This document shows, in pieces, positions 1 through 9,317 of a stretch of 64,000 nt of DNA. Location: positions 3,534,001 through 3,598,000 of the forward strand of contig NC_079244.1 of NCBI RefSeq assembly GCF_028009165.1. Direction: 5' to 3'. Position numbers and translations under genes: made by a program. The DNA comes from Akanthomyces muscarius. Its lineage: Eukaryota; Ascomycota; Sordariomycetes; Hypocreales; Cordycipitaceae. The notes beneath the pieces are model-generated. The model was not told the origin of the DNA, searched no databases, and was given only the letters and a program-made list of their open reading frames with translations. Positions within the stretch are counted from its first letter, which is position 1. Every line of letters starts with the position of its first letter.

Positions 1-153
1 TACCCGGTTATTTTAGCATTCGCTGTCCCGCCAACAGGACTATCGCTACCTGTTCAAACTGACACCCGTGACTCTGCACATATGCCTGTCCCCCTCCCCG
101 CTTCCCCCGGTCCTGCACAGGCCTCAGATCCTGCATCTCTCTAACAACGTCAA

Positions 154-963
154 TCAACGACTTCCCTGGCTGCTGGAAGACGAACTGTCGCTGCCCACCC
201 TTGTCTTTCTCGAGCGCCAGAAAAGCAGCCTGCTCGCCCACGTAGACCGACGCCGACGCCGGCCGCTATAAAAGCTGCGAACGTTTTCCAACGATGGTTT
301 CCGCTTCACTTTGCGCGTCTTCTCATTGCCACTCTCGGCATCAGAAACCCTGTAGACTCCAAGAGGAACACCATCACCCTGCCGATTTTCCGGGAGCCGG
401 CGACCGGGAGTGTTCCATATGCGAGCGTAGCCTAGACTGTTGGCCTTGGCAAAAGATACATCGGCCGCATATGCGTAGACGAGAGCCGTCGTCCAGGGAT
501 AGTCGGGAAAGGGCCGCCGGAGCGAGCCGGCGATGTATGCCAGCTTCTGGACCATGGCTCCCAGGCACTCCTGCTGCTGCGACCCGGCACCAGCCTCGCT
601 GCCATCGCAGCCTGGGCACTGCAGCGTCGGAAGACCGGCGCCAAGGCCGTCGACCGCAGGCCATAGACTCGCTAGAGTGCAGTCGTCCTCCACCATGTCT
701 GCATGCTGCCTGACGTCCTCAGCGACAGATTGGCGGCCGAATCTTGCGCTCTTGGCTCGCACTTGCCACGCGCGCCACACGAGGCCATTCCAAGACGATG
801 CTTCCAAGGGGGGAGGCGGGGCTATGCCGGCTGCCCGTTCGAGAACGACGATGCGTTTCTGGATGTTGGACACCGAAAGGTCGTGAGCATCACCTGGCAG
901 CCGAAGCTGATGGCAGCCCTCGAGATAGGCAATCAAAGATGCGCATTTGGTTACTGCTTCCAT
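154..963 (-). CDS. Unnamed fungal protein, paralogue A of a tandem pair
   Basis: The 269-residue product has no family I can name. The frame is open further upstream, but I chose the ATG at 963 because from there the protein aligns directly with its neighbour (1419-3377). Both open with a CAS-x-IA-x-LEG-x-H segment, followed by a WNG-x-VWR-x-W block near residue 60, a VQKLAY-xx-GS block, a YAYAA block, and a basic C-terminal FWRS(R/K)K motif. Several paired cysteines (CPGC, then a Cys before the VQKLAY block) could bind metal or form disulfides. The tail is Ser-rich and basic. No signal peptide or membrane segment is visible. The arrangement is head-to-tail with the larger paralogue, so this looks like a local duplication. 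Role unknown. Gene reality is supported mainly by conservation between the two copies. Confidence 0.7.
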   Translation of the reverse strand: MEAVTKCASLIAYLEGCHQLRLPGDAHDLSVSNIQKRIVVLERAAGIAPPPPLEASSWNGLVWRAWQVRAKSARFGRQSVAEDVRQHADMVEDDCTLASLWPAVDGLGAGLPTLQCPGCDGSEAGAGSQQQECLGAMVQKLAYIAGSLRRPFPDYPWTTALVYAYAADVSFAKANSLGYARIWNTPGRRLPENRQGDGVPLGVYRVSDAESGNEKTRKVKRKPSLENVRSFYSGRRRRRSTWASRLLFWRSRKTRVGSDSSSSSSQGSR

Positions 964-1418
964 GGTGTCGTTAGCCGTGCGAGGTAATCCAAAAGATGCT
1001 CGAGAAAAACAAAAGATGAAGAACAAGAAGGGGAAAGAATACACACAAATGGAAGCCTTCTGCGGCTGAGCCCAATGTGCAGAAATCACAGCTTGGGCAG
1101 CGGGGCACGCGGTCTTGCTGCATCGGCAAGTCTCAGCCACCTCCCAGATTACAGTGCTAATTGGACAGGCGTCACTTTTCACAGCAACGAAGAACTGTGG
1201 GCGATGAAAGGTATCCACGCCCGAGAATCTCCCAGTGTGCAGGTGCTGCTACCTTTCACGCTCCTCCGTTGGCTCACAGTCAATGGTATGCTGCCACACA
1301 ATACATCGACCTCACGAGAGAAGGGTAAACAAAATGGCATTAAAGCAAAAACTCATAACTAGTCTAGCAAATGATCACCTTCCTAGCAAATGGTCCCCTT
1401 CCACTGTACATTGTTAAC
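964..1418. other. Spacer between the tandem paralogues
   Basis: This 455-bp spacer should hold the promoter of paralogue A and the 3' end of paralogue B. I see no gene, tRNA or clear repeat in it. Confidence 0.5.
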
Positions 1419-3377
1419 TCACACCGACGCTCTACCCCCTGACCTAGCCTTCTTGGACCGCCAAAACTTCACCTTCTTCACCCAGGCAGACTTGTCAGAA
1501 GTCGGCCCTTGCGATGCCTCTGGAGCCGGTGATACCCTCGCAGCAGCTGGAGACGGCTTCGGAATCAATGATGATGGCTTCGGAGCTGGCGATACAAATC
1601 CAGCATGGGGATCTCTGTTCACCCCAACAGGCCAACGACGCGGCAGCATCTCAGAGATGCTGGGCGCGGCCGAGGGTTCATCTACCAACAAGTCAACTCC
1701 CGGTGCGCTGTTTCCCGCAGGGCCAGAACGAGCCTGCTCAGAAATATTGACGAGGAACGCCGCCTCCGTCTCGGACGGATCGCGATTCAATGTGTTGAAT
1801 TCGAGACCCGACGCTTGTGCAATGTCTTGATTGAAATCGTCGCCTTCAGGAAAATTGTCATCAAAGGTCGCCGCGTGAGACGAGCTCTGATTGAACGCAG
1901 CGCCCGGAGAGACGTCTTGATCAAGTGCGGCGCCTTGGTAGGCGTTGCAATCGCAGGTGCCTCTGTGATACTCGTGCTCTTGGACGGCATCATCGCGGAG
2001 CGCCTCTCCTTGAGGCACGTTGTGATTGTAGATGCTGCTCTGGCGTCTTGCTTCCTGAGGGACGTTGTTTTTGAAGATGCCGCTCTGGCGTCCGGCTCTT
2101 TGAAAGACGTTGTTATTGAAGATGCCGCTCTGGCGCCCGGCTCCTTGTGAGGCGTTGTGATTGAGGGTGTGTCCGTAACATTCGTGCTCATGGGCGACAT
2201 CGTAACGGAGGGCGTCTCCTTGAGGGACGTCGCGATTGAAGATGCAGCTCCGGCGTCCAGTTCCGTGAGGGGCATTCTGTTTGAGGGCACTGTCATATTC
2301 GTGGTTGAGGGCGGACTGATTTGTGTAGTCTTGATCGAAATTGGCTTCTGTATGGCCATTCTGAATCAATGTGTCTCCCTGAAGAGTGTTTTCATTCAAT
2401 CTTCCTTCACGACGTCGTCTCGCTTCCTGCTCCTCAAAGATGTCGTGATCCAAGAACTCGGCATCGTCTCTAGCAGCCGTACGGGGGACTCTCCGACGAT
2501 ATTGGGGCGCTCTCGAGACGTGATGATTGGTTACTGGGCGCTGGCATCTGGCTTCTCGAAGTATTTCATGCATGCAGCCCGGTTTCTGACAAACATTGTC
2601 AAAGCCACATCCTGCATCGCCATATGCCCGGGGAGACGCTCCTCGATCCGTCAAGCTCTCGACCCGAGCTCTTCTCCGTCCCCTCTCCGAGGGAGAGCGA
2701 GAAGGGACCGCCGGCCCGGGAGGAGGAGGAGCCTTCGGGTAAGGTTCAGGCCGCGCGGTGCTGTCCGGATATCCCGCATAGGAGCCATCCATGGTGCCAC
2801 GAGACGGCCACGGACACAGAGGGGGTTTCGCAGCCGCTCGACTCATATTGATCCCAATCGAGAGCGACGCAGCATACGCGTAGATGTAGCGTTTGGAATA
2901 GGACCCCACAAAGGGCGCGAAAAACTTGTGCGAGCCGCCCAGATACGCCAGCTTCTGGACTATGACGCGCGCGCATGCCTCGCACTCCTCCCCGCCCTCC
3001 TCGCCCTGCTGCTCCTCCGCTTCCCTCGGGCATCTAATTTCGGGCAAATCGGCGCTGAGGGTGTCCAGCAGACCCTCGAGCCGCGTCACGCGCAATTCGT
3101 CCTCCGCAGCTTCGCCCGCCATCAGGTCAAGCTTTTCCCTGATGATCGGGGTCTCGGCATGCTTCGCCTGTATGCGCCACAGGCGCCACACCATGCCGTT
3201 CCAGGTGGACACCTCAAAGGGAGACGGCGTGGGCACGTCGTCGAGCTTGTGCTCAATGGCAAGCAGGCGTCGGCTCAGATTGGGCAGTGTAATGTCGTGC
3301 GCATTGCGGGGGAGAGGCAGCCTGTGGCGGCCCTCGAGGAACGCAATCGCGGATGCGCAGTGTATCGTGTGATCCAT
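1419..3377 (-). CDS. Unnamed fungal protein, paralogue B with nested internal repeats
   Basis: The product is 652 residues from the ATG at 3377. Residues 1 to about 190 match paralogue A block by block, and the C-terminus again ends in a basic FWRSKK motif. Between them lies an inserted hydrophilic region that is rich in Asn, Gln, His and Arg and built from degenerate 15- and 25-residue repeats. An upstream in-frame ATG at 3518 would add 47 residues, mostly a polyserine run made by a GAA/CTT microsatellite. I prefer 3377 because it matches the paralogue start. A Pro/Arg-rich linker precedes the repeats. The domain common to both copies probably carries the function, and the repeat region looks like a fast-evolving disordered insert. 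No signal peptide or membrane helix is seen. Function unknown. Confidence 0.7.
   Translation of the reverse strand: MDHTIHCASAIAFLEGRHRLPLPRNAHDITLPNLSRRLLAIEHKLDDVPTPSPFEVSTWNGMVWRLWRIQAKHAETPIIREKLDLMAGEAAEDELRVTRLEGLLDTLSADLPEIRCPREAEEQQGEEGGEECEACARVIVQKLAYLGGSHKFFAPFVGSYSKRYIYAYAASLSIGINMSRAAAKPPLCPWPSRGTMDGSYAGYPDSTARPEPYPKAPPPPGPAVPSRSPSERGRRRARVESLTDRGASPRAYGDAGCGFDNVCQKPGCMHEILREARCQRPVTNHHVSRAPQYRRRVPRTAARDDAEFLDHDIFEEQEARRRREGRLNENTLQGDTLIQNGHTEANFDQDYTNQSALNHEYDSALKQNAPHGTGRRSCIFNRDVPQGDALRYDVAHEHECYGHTLNHNASQGAGRQSGIFNNNVFQRAGRQSGIFKNNVPQEARRQSSIYNHNVPQGEALRDDAVQEHEYHRGTCDCNAYQGAALDQDVSPGAAFNQSSSHAATFDDNFPEGDDFNQDIAQASGLEFNTLNRDPSETEAAFLVNISEQARSGPAGNSAPGVDLLVDEPSAAPSISEMLPRRWPVGVNRDPHAGFVSPAPKPSSLIPKPSPAAARVSPAPEASQGPTSDKSAWVKKVKFWRSKKARSGGRASV
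1951..2280 (-). repeat. Nested coding minisatellite, 75-bp and 45-bp units
   Basis: Read on the plus strand, the array is one 75-bp unit (1951-2025), three 45-bp units (2026, 2071, 2116), a second 75-bp unit (2161-2235) and a further 45-bp unit (2236-2280). All periods are multiples of three, so the reading frame of paralogue B is kept. The 45-bp unit encodes a 15-residue motif with an IF/IY-N/K-NNV core and RQS. The 75-bp unit encodes a 25-residue motif with ALR-xD and EHE. More degenerate copies flank the array. Confidence 0.8.
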
Positions 3378-3428
3378 ATTTGCGATGAGAGTTTGGAAAT
3401 GACTGGAGAGATTGATACAATTCGACGA

Positions 3429-3438
3429 TTGAGAAGAA

Positions 3439-3466
<28 letters not shown>
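3429..3466. repeat. GAA/TTC microsatellite upstream of paralogue B
   Basis: About a dozen GAA-type triplets with a few interruptions sit just upstream of the preferred start codon of paralogue B. If translation began at 3518 they would encode polyserine. Confidence 0.85.
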
Positions 3467-3469
<3 letters not shown>

Positions 3470-3518
3470 CAAGAGCGAGGGAGGACGAACTATTTGTACA
3501 AATCACGGGCCTGGACAC

Positions 3519-3909
3519 CTGAGCACCATGGCTGTGTTGTCCGCGTTAGTTGCCATCGCTTGTATTAGATTTCTCAATTTGACGCCTTGTGTTACCGCTG
3601 TTGGCATGTTGGCTGTTGGCATGTTGGCAGAAGCAAACGATCAGGACTGTGAGCCTCTTTGCGGGTGCTACCATTGCCAATTAACGCGCTCTCTTTCGCG
3701 GGCGCCTCTCCGTGTGAGTATCACACAGCACCCTGGCACGCCGCATGGCTGTAGCCTAACGCCCGTCGCCGGGAAAACAGCACCCAGGGGATGAAAATCT
3801 CTTTGATGAATATATACTGTTTGTGTCACTGCGGCACGCATGGCGGGTAGCTGCAAGGTTCTCTCGTGCCACCACCGAGTTTTATCTACATCGTCTAGCT
3901 AGTCATGGT
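3519..3909. other. Spacer between paralogue B and EFL1
   Basis: This 391-bp spacer contains the upstream region of paralogue B and the 3' flank of EFL1. A short direct repeat of a 12-mer (TGTTGGCATGTT type) lies near 3600. No gene is apparent. Confidence 0.5.
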
Positions 3910-6900
3910 CTATCTCTTCAACGTCTTTTGCTTTTCCGCATCCGTAGCCACGTTCCGGCCCTCCACCAGCAGACCCTTCTTCCTGCGCACAGCGTCCATG
4001 TAGCGCTTGGCCACGTTCTCCTTGTCCGCCAGCTCGCCGAGGTCCTCCAGGTCGTCCTCGGTGAACGGCACCCAGAAGGGGTCCTCGTCCAGAATCTCAA
4101 AGCCGGCAAAGATGAGCTGCGGCTGCGCGGCGCCGCTGGTTCGCTTGCGCATCTCATCTGCAAAGCCGAAGCTCTCGGCGACCGGGAGAAGCGCCTGGAT
4201 GGTGAAGAATGGGGTCCCTTCCTTCATCGTCTCGGAAATCACGCGGCCGCGTCGCCTCGTGAGCACGTCGTAGACGCGACCGAGCACTTCCGTGGATGCC
4301 TGGATCTCGACGGTGTACATGGCTAACATGAGGCGGGGCGACCAGTCCAGGAATCCAATGCGCACGGCAGACTGGAAGGCCTTGATCACTTCACCTGTGA
4401 GGCGGCCGAGCTTGTCGCGTGCAGATGTGTCGTCCTCGGCGAGATTGAGGGTGACGTCCTCCACAAACACGGCAACACCCTGAATGGGCTCACTGCAGAG
4501 CGGTCCCTGGGCAAGGAAGAGCTGGTATGCGTACGTGATTTTGTCCGCCAGATGGCTAGGGTGCAGAGCCTCTCCAGCACCGGGAGACCGGTCGTTGGAG
4601 TCGGACGCCGCAAATACCCGAGGCAACACACTATCCTTGGTAGCATCAATGAGAAGGTTGGGACCAGTTCGTCGCGGTCCGAATCCAGCAATGCGGTCGA
4701 CGACATTTTTCCAGACATCGCGGCCTTTGCCTGTTTCCAACTCCTTCTGGAGCTGCTTCTTCAGCTCCTCGGAAGACAATAACGTGCTCGAGGTGACGGT
4801 TGGGTCGACGGCAATAGCTTCTCCGGTGCTTTCAGCATCGTCCCCAGTGCTTCGCTGCCAGTGTTCGTAGTAGGCCTTCTTGATTGAATCGCCATTCTTG
4901 TTGAGGAAGTCGGTGACATTTTCGGGTAAAGGCCGCACACGAATAGACAGTGTGACTTGCTTGGAGCTGGTGTCTGTGACAACAACACCGCGACCAAGGT
5001 CCTTGTTTACAGGTGGTTTCATCTCTTCCGCACGGACAATAGTCTCACGATAAGGTACGATGGGGGCTCCTGCTTGGATGTCACAGCGTGCGAAGCGTTC
5101 CTTGAGATCTGTTAGACAGCGCTCCAGGTGAAGTTCGCCAGCGGTGAGAAGCACGTGCTCTCCACTGTCAAATTGCTCGTATTCAGCACACGGGTCGCTC
5201 TGGACAAGTAGACGAAGACCTTGAATCATCTTGTCTAGATCGGCGGGATTAACGGGTTCTAGTGCAACACGCACAATGGGCTGGCCGGCCATGCTAACAC
5301 CGGCAAGGTTGACAGCGCCTTCGAGCTTGCTGCAAAGCGTACCCGATTTGAGAATCTTGCCCTCCAGACCAGCAATGCCAAACACGACACCAGCGGGAAC
5401 GGAAGCAAGAGCCTCTAAACTTCTGCCCATCAACATGTACAAAGCCTTGACCTCAATTTCTTGCGGCTTCGGCTCGATGTTCGGCTCAGCAGGGGACCAT
5501 TTGGGAGGGACAACGTATAGCTTGTCACCAACAGATATAGTACCAGAATATATTCTGGCGAATCCGATGAGGTGTTCGGGGTCGACTTCCTTTTCCTCAG
5601 AATCAGGAACGTGAGCGTCAAGATCAATCTCTCCGAGCGCCTGTGTTATAGAATCGACCCCGTTACCATTCTCTTTCAGAGCTGCTTGAGCTCGGGCAGC
5701 CTCAGCTCGCTTCTTTCTCGCCAGGTCTCGAGCCTCCTCGCCGGTCATCTGGCCAGTTTTGCGCTTGTTCTCTGGAAGCTCGCTCTCCGGAACCGAGACC
5801 ATCTTGCTGACATATGCCACTACAGGGTCAGACTTGCCGTGCTTGAATGTAGTCATGGCATCGCGAATCTGGGGATCGATGCTTGAAGCACCTGGTGAGC
5901 TGTCCAGGAGTCCAGGAGTACGCTCTTGCTGCGCAGCAGGCGGTGATGGTAGCGTCTCAATGACCGAAACTAACAATGCCGTAGAAAGTGGCAGCCAAGA
6001 AGCAAAGACATTCGTAAGGAGAAGTCGAGGGTCGCGAGCCCTGAGGACATGAGGTGGTATGGTGATATTGAGAGACTTGGTGACCTTTTCTAACAGAGCT
6101 GGGTCGCCTTTACCGTTATCCCCCCCGGTCGTAGCCTGGTACACGGTCCACACAGGCTCGAGGACCAGCTGTACAAACATGGGCTTGAGATTACGCCCTT
6201 TCAAATGCTTAGGCCCCAGTACCTTTTTCGTTTTGGGATCCAGATAGAAGCTTCCCCAAAGAACCTTTTCGAGAAGGCCGCGCTTGATGCCAAGCTTCTT
6301 TTCATATAGGCTGGCAAATTGACGACACGTAAACGCCCAGCCATCAGTAGCCGTGCTGAAAATGACATTGTTCTTCTCTGGGGCAAAGTAGATGTCCTCG
6401 TCGTCTTTTTCCTCGAATTCCAAGTCCACGGAGTCGGCACTGTCGTCGTTGTTGGAAGCTTTCGCGGCGACGGCAGCATTTACACGCTCTTCCATCTTCT
6501 CCCTCCAGTTGAGATCCTCCTCCATTCGCTCGCCCTGGAAGAAGCTACCCAGAACCGCATTGACCTGCTCCAGAAGCTTGCTGAGATGGAGGAAGGCCTC
6601 ATTAGGCGTCATTTTCAGCTCAGTAACGAGTCGGTCCATCTTGTTGATGACAAGAAGCGGCTTCAGCCTCTCGGTCCATGCTTGACGGAGTACAGTAACT
6701 GTCTGGCTGCAGACTCCTTCCACTGCATCAACGAGAATGACGGCGCCGTCGCAGAGGCGCGATGCCGTGGATACTTCACTGCTGAAGTCGATGTGGCCGG
6801 GAGAGTCGATGAGATTGATGAGATACTCCTTGGGTGCAGGCGCAGCATCTGGCGCTGTTCTTCGAAGCATGGAAAAGTATAGCGAGATAGCTGAGGATTC

Positions 6901-7159
6901 CATGGTAATGCCTCTGGATTGCTCATCGGGTCTGGAATCTAGATATCTGATTTTGCCCGCAAGCTTTGGTGAGATGATGCCGTTTGTGGCCAAGAGGGCG
7001 TCTGTGAGAGAAGTCTTGCCATGGTCAACATGGGCTAGAATGCAAATCTAGGGACTGTCAGGTTGGTATATTTCTTCGGTAGTCGTCACTACTGACATTG
7101 CGAATATCTTGCGACTGCCTTTGCAGGCCTGCAAGTTTTTCAGGCGTCACGACAGGCAT
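3910..7159 (-). CDS. EFL1: Elongation factor 2-like GTPase EFL1/RIA1
   Basis: This cytoplasmic GTPase acts in late 60S ribosomal subunit maturation; in yeast it works with Sdo1 to release Tif6. Exon 1 (7159-7097) encodes 21 residues ending QSQDIRN. A 49-nt intron (7096-7048) has a CTGAC branch site. Exon 2 (7047-3910) opens with ICILAHVDHGKTS, the P-loop at about residues 22-34. The G3 motif DSPGHIDFSSE and G4 motif NKMD follow, then an acidic EF2-family insertion specific to EFL1, domain II, and the C-terminal domains with a VYDVLTRRRGRV segment. The total is 1,066 residues, close to the yeast protein (about 1,110). It lies head-to-head with eIF3 subunit L across a 675-bp spacer. The donor (GTCAGT) is weak but the protein is continuous across the splice. 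Confidence 0.95.
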
Positions 7160-7834
7160 GGTGACGGCTTGTGATGTGAATAGAGTGAGTTGTAGAGTAT
7201 CCAGAAACGCCAAATATAATGCAACGAAAATGAGAGTCAAGAAGTTTCAAATGCCGTCGCTTAAGATGTAAGCCGGCTCTGCTCAAGAAGTGAAGCTGCG
7301 ACGGGTTATTTTAAGCTAGTTTGCGGTTTGCTGGTTCCCAAAGTTTGTCATCGAACTATGACTCTGAGCTTCCCCACAAGACGGCCAAGTAAGCCACCCA
7401 CGGCGATTATCAAGTTTATTTTTTGAGCGGCTGACTCTTGCAGATCAGGCTAGCAGATTCGTCAGAATGAATAATATCAAAAATTTCTCCAAAGGGATAC
7501 CCTGCACGTACAAAGTGCAGAAAAGCTCCCGCAGGCTGTTCTTGCTGGGCAGGGCCCCGCTTCAACGTCAAAGACGCCCCACCATAATGGCACTCGATAT
7601 AAGCATTAGATATGCAGGTATGCATGGTGGCTATGGGGGCTAACCGAATAATCGCACCACAAGCCCTAACGAGACACGAAATTTCGCGGCCAGACATCGC
7701 GGCCCCTCTCAAGCAGCGCAAAATTTCGGTGCGTGCCCCTCATCCCACTCCCGCGAATACCACGGCTCGACTCGACAAACGACGACGACGACGACGAGCG
7801 TTTCGCCAAATTTCCCCTCCTGCCACCACACATC
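7160..7834. promoter_or_regulatory. Divergent promoter region EFL1 / eIF3L
   Basis: The 675 bp separates two start codons pointing away from each other. It carries a CGACGACGACGACG tract near 7780 just upstream of the eIF3L start. No other gene is visible, so it must hold both promoters. Shared control of a ribosome-maturation and a translation-initiation gene is inference. Confidence 0.6.
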
Positions 7835-9317
7835 ATGGCTACCTTCCAGAACAGCACGCCCGCGCGCGCCATTGACGTTGACAGCGACGTCGAGGAGGAG
7901 GCCCTCGTCAACGACTACCGCGAGCAGGTCCAGTACGAGGACGGCGAAGAGCTCAGCCAGACCAACAGCGCCCCCCAGACCGACGACATCCAGGCTCGCC
8001 TCGTCCAGGCTGCCCAGCCCCTCGACTTTTCTGCGCCTCTCGAGGTCAAGTTCCAGAGCTACGACTCATACTGCAGCTTGTTCCACTACATCCTCAACTC
8101 GGATGGCCCTGTTGATCTCGAGCCCCCCTCGGTTCGTAGACCGCTTAACAAAAACACGACTGCTGTCGCCATCCAGGAACTAATACTTTTGCTAGTACTA
8201 CTGGGCTTGGGACGTCGTTGATGAGTTCATCTACCAGTTCAACTCCTTCTCCACGTACAGACTGCGACTGGCCCGCCAGAACAACAACGATGAGGAGCTT
8301 CAGATTCTCAAGGACAACCCCAACACATGGGGCTGCTACAGTGTCCTCAACGTCCTGTACTCCCTGATCCAGCGATCCCAGATCACCGAGCAGCTCGCCG
8401 CCATGAAGCGTAACGAGGACCCCGTGGCCGTTGCCGGTGAGTACGGCTCCAAGAACCTGTACCGCATGCTCGGATACTTTTCCATCATCGGACTCCTCCG
8501 CGTCCACTGCCTGATGGGCGACTTTGGCCTGGCCCTCAAGACCCTGGACGACATTGAGCTCAACAAGAAGGCCATGTTTGCCCGCGTCATGGCCGCCCAC
8601 TTCACGACATACTACTATGTCGGCTTCTCCTACATGATGATGCACCGCTACGCCGATGCCATCCGCATGTTCAGCCACATCCTCATCTACGTCTCGAGGA
8701 CCAAGAACTTCCAGAAGAACGCGCAGTACGACTCCATCACCAAGAAGAACGAGCAGATGTACGCCCTCATCGCCATCTGCGTCGCCTTCCACCCCACGCG
8801 CCTGGACGACACCATCCACAGCGCCCTCCGCGAAAAGTACGGCGATCAGCTCCTGAAGCTGCAGCGCGGCGGTCCCGAGTCCCTCCCCATCTTTGAGGAG
8901 CTCTTCCGCGCTGCCTGCCCCAAGTTCATCTCGCCCGTCGTGCCCGACTTTGAGAACCCCGAGGCCAACCTGGACCCCGTCGAGCACCACCTCGCCGTCT
9001 TCATGGACGAGGTCAAGACCAACATGTGGAGCCCCACCATCAAGTCCTACCTCCGCCTATACACGACCATGGACCTCAACAAGCTGGCCGGCTTCCTCGA
9101 GGTCAAGCCCGACGAGCTCCGGTCGTGGCTCATGGTGACCAAGCAGCGCAACAAGCAGCTGCGCTGGCAGGACCAGGGCCTGCTCGACGGCGAGCTCGTC
9201 AACGTCAGCGACCTCGACTACGCCCTGTCGGGTGATTTGATTCACATTTCCGAGGCCAAGGTCGGCCGCAAGCTCGTCGACTGGTACCTCCGCAACCTGT
9301 CCCGCACATACAACTAA
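7835..9317 (+). CDS. Translation initiation factor eIF3 subunit L
   Basis: This is a subunit of the eIF3 complex that supports 43S pre-initiation complex assembly in the cytoplasm. Exon 1 is 7835-8131 and exon 2 is 8196-9317, separated by a 64-nt intron with a GTTCGT donor and an ACTAATAC-like branch site. The 472-residue product has the length usual for fungal eIF3l. The N-terminus is acidic. The body contains a YYWAWDVVDEF block, a helical TPR-like stretch, and a C-terminal PCI-type region ending with DWYLRNLSRTYN. The start ATG follows a CACATC context and is the first in frame with the conserved SYDSYCSLFHYIL block. The coding sequence is strongly C-biased at third positions, as expected of a highly expressed gene. 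Confidence 0.96.

Noticed and set aside
2157..3794. Long open frame on the plus strand opposite paralogue B
   Set aside because: Arg-rich mirror of the minus-strand coding sequence and its repeats; the minus-strand frame aligns with its paralogue, this one does not.
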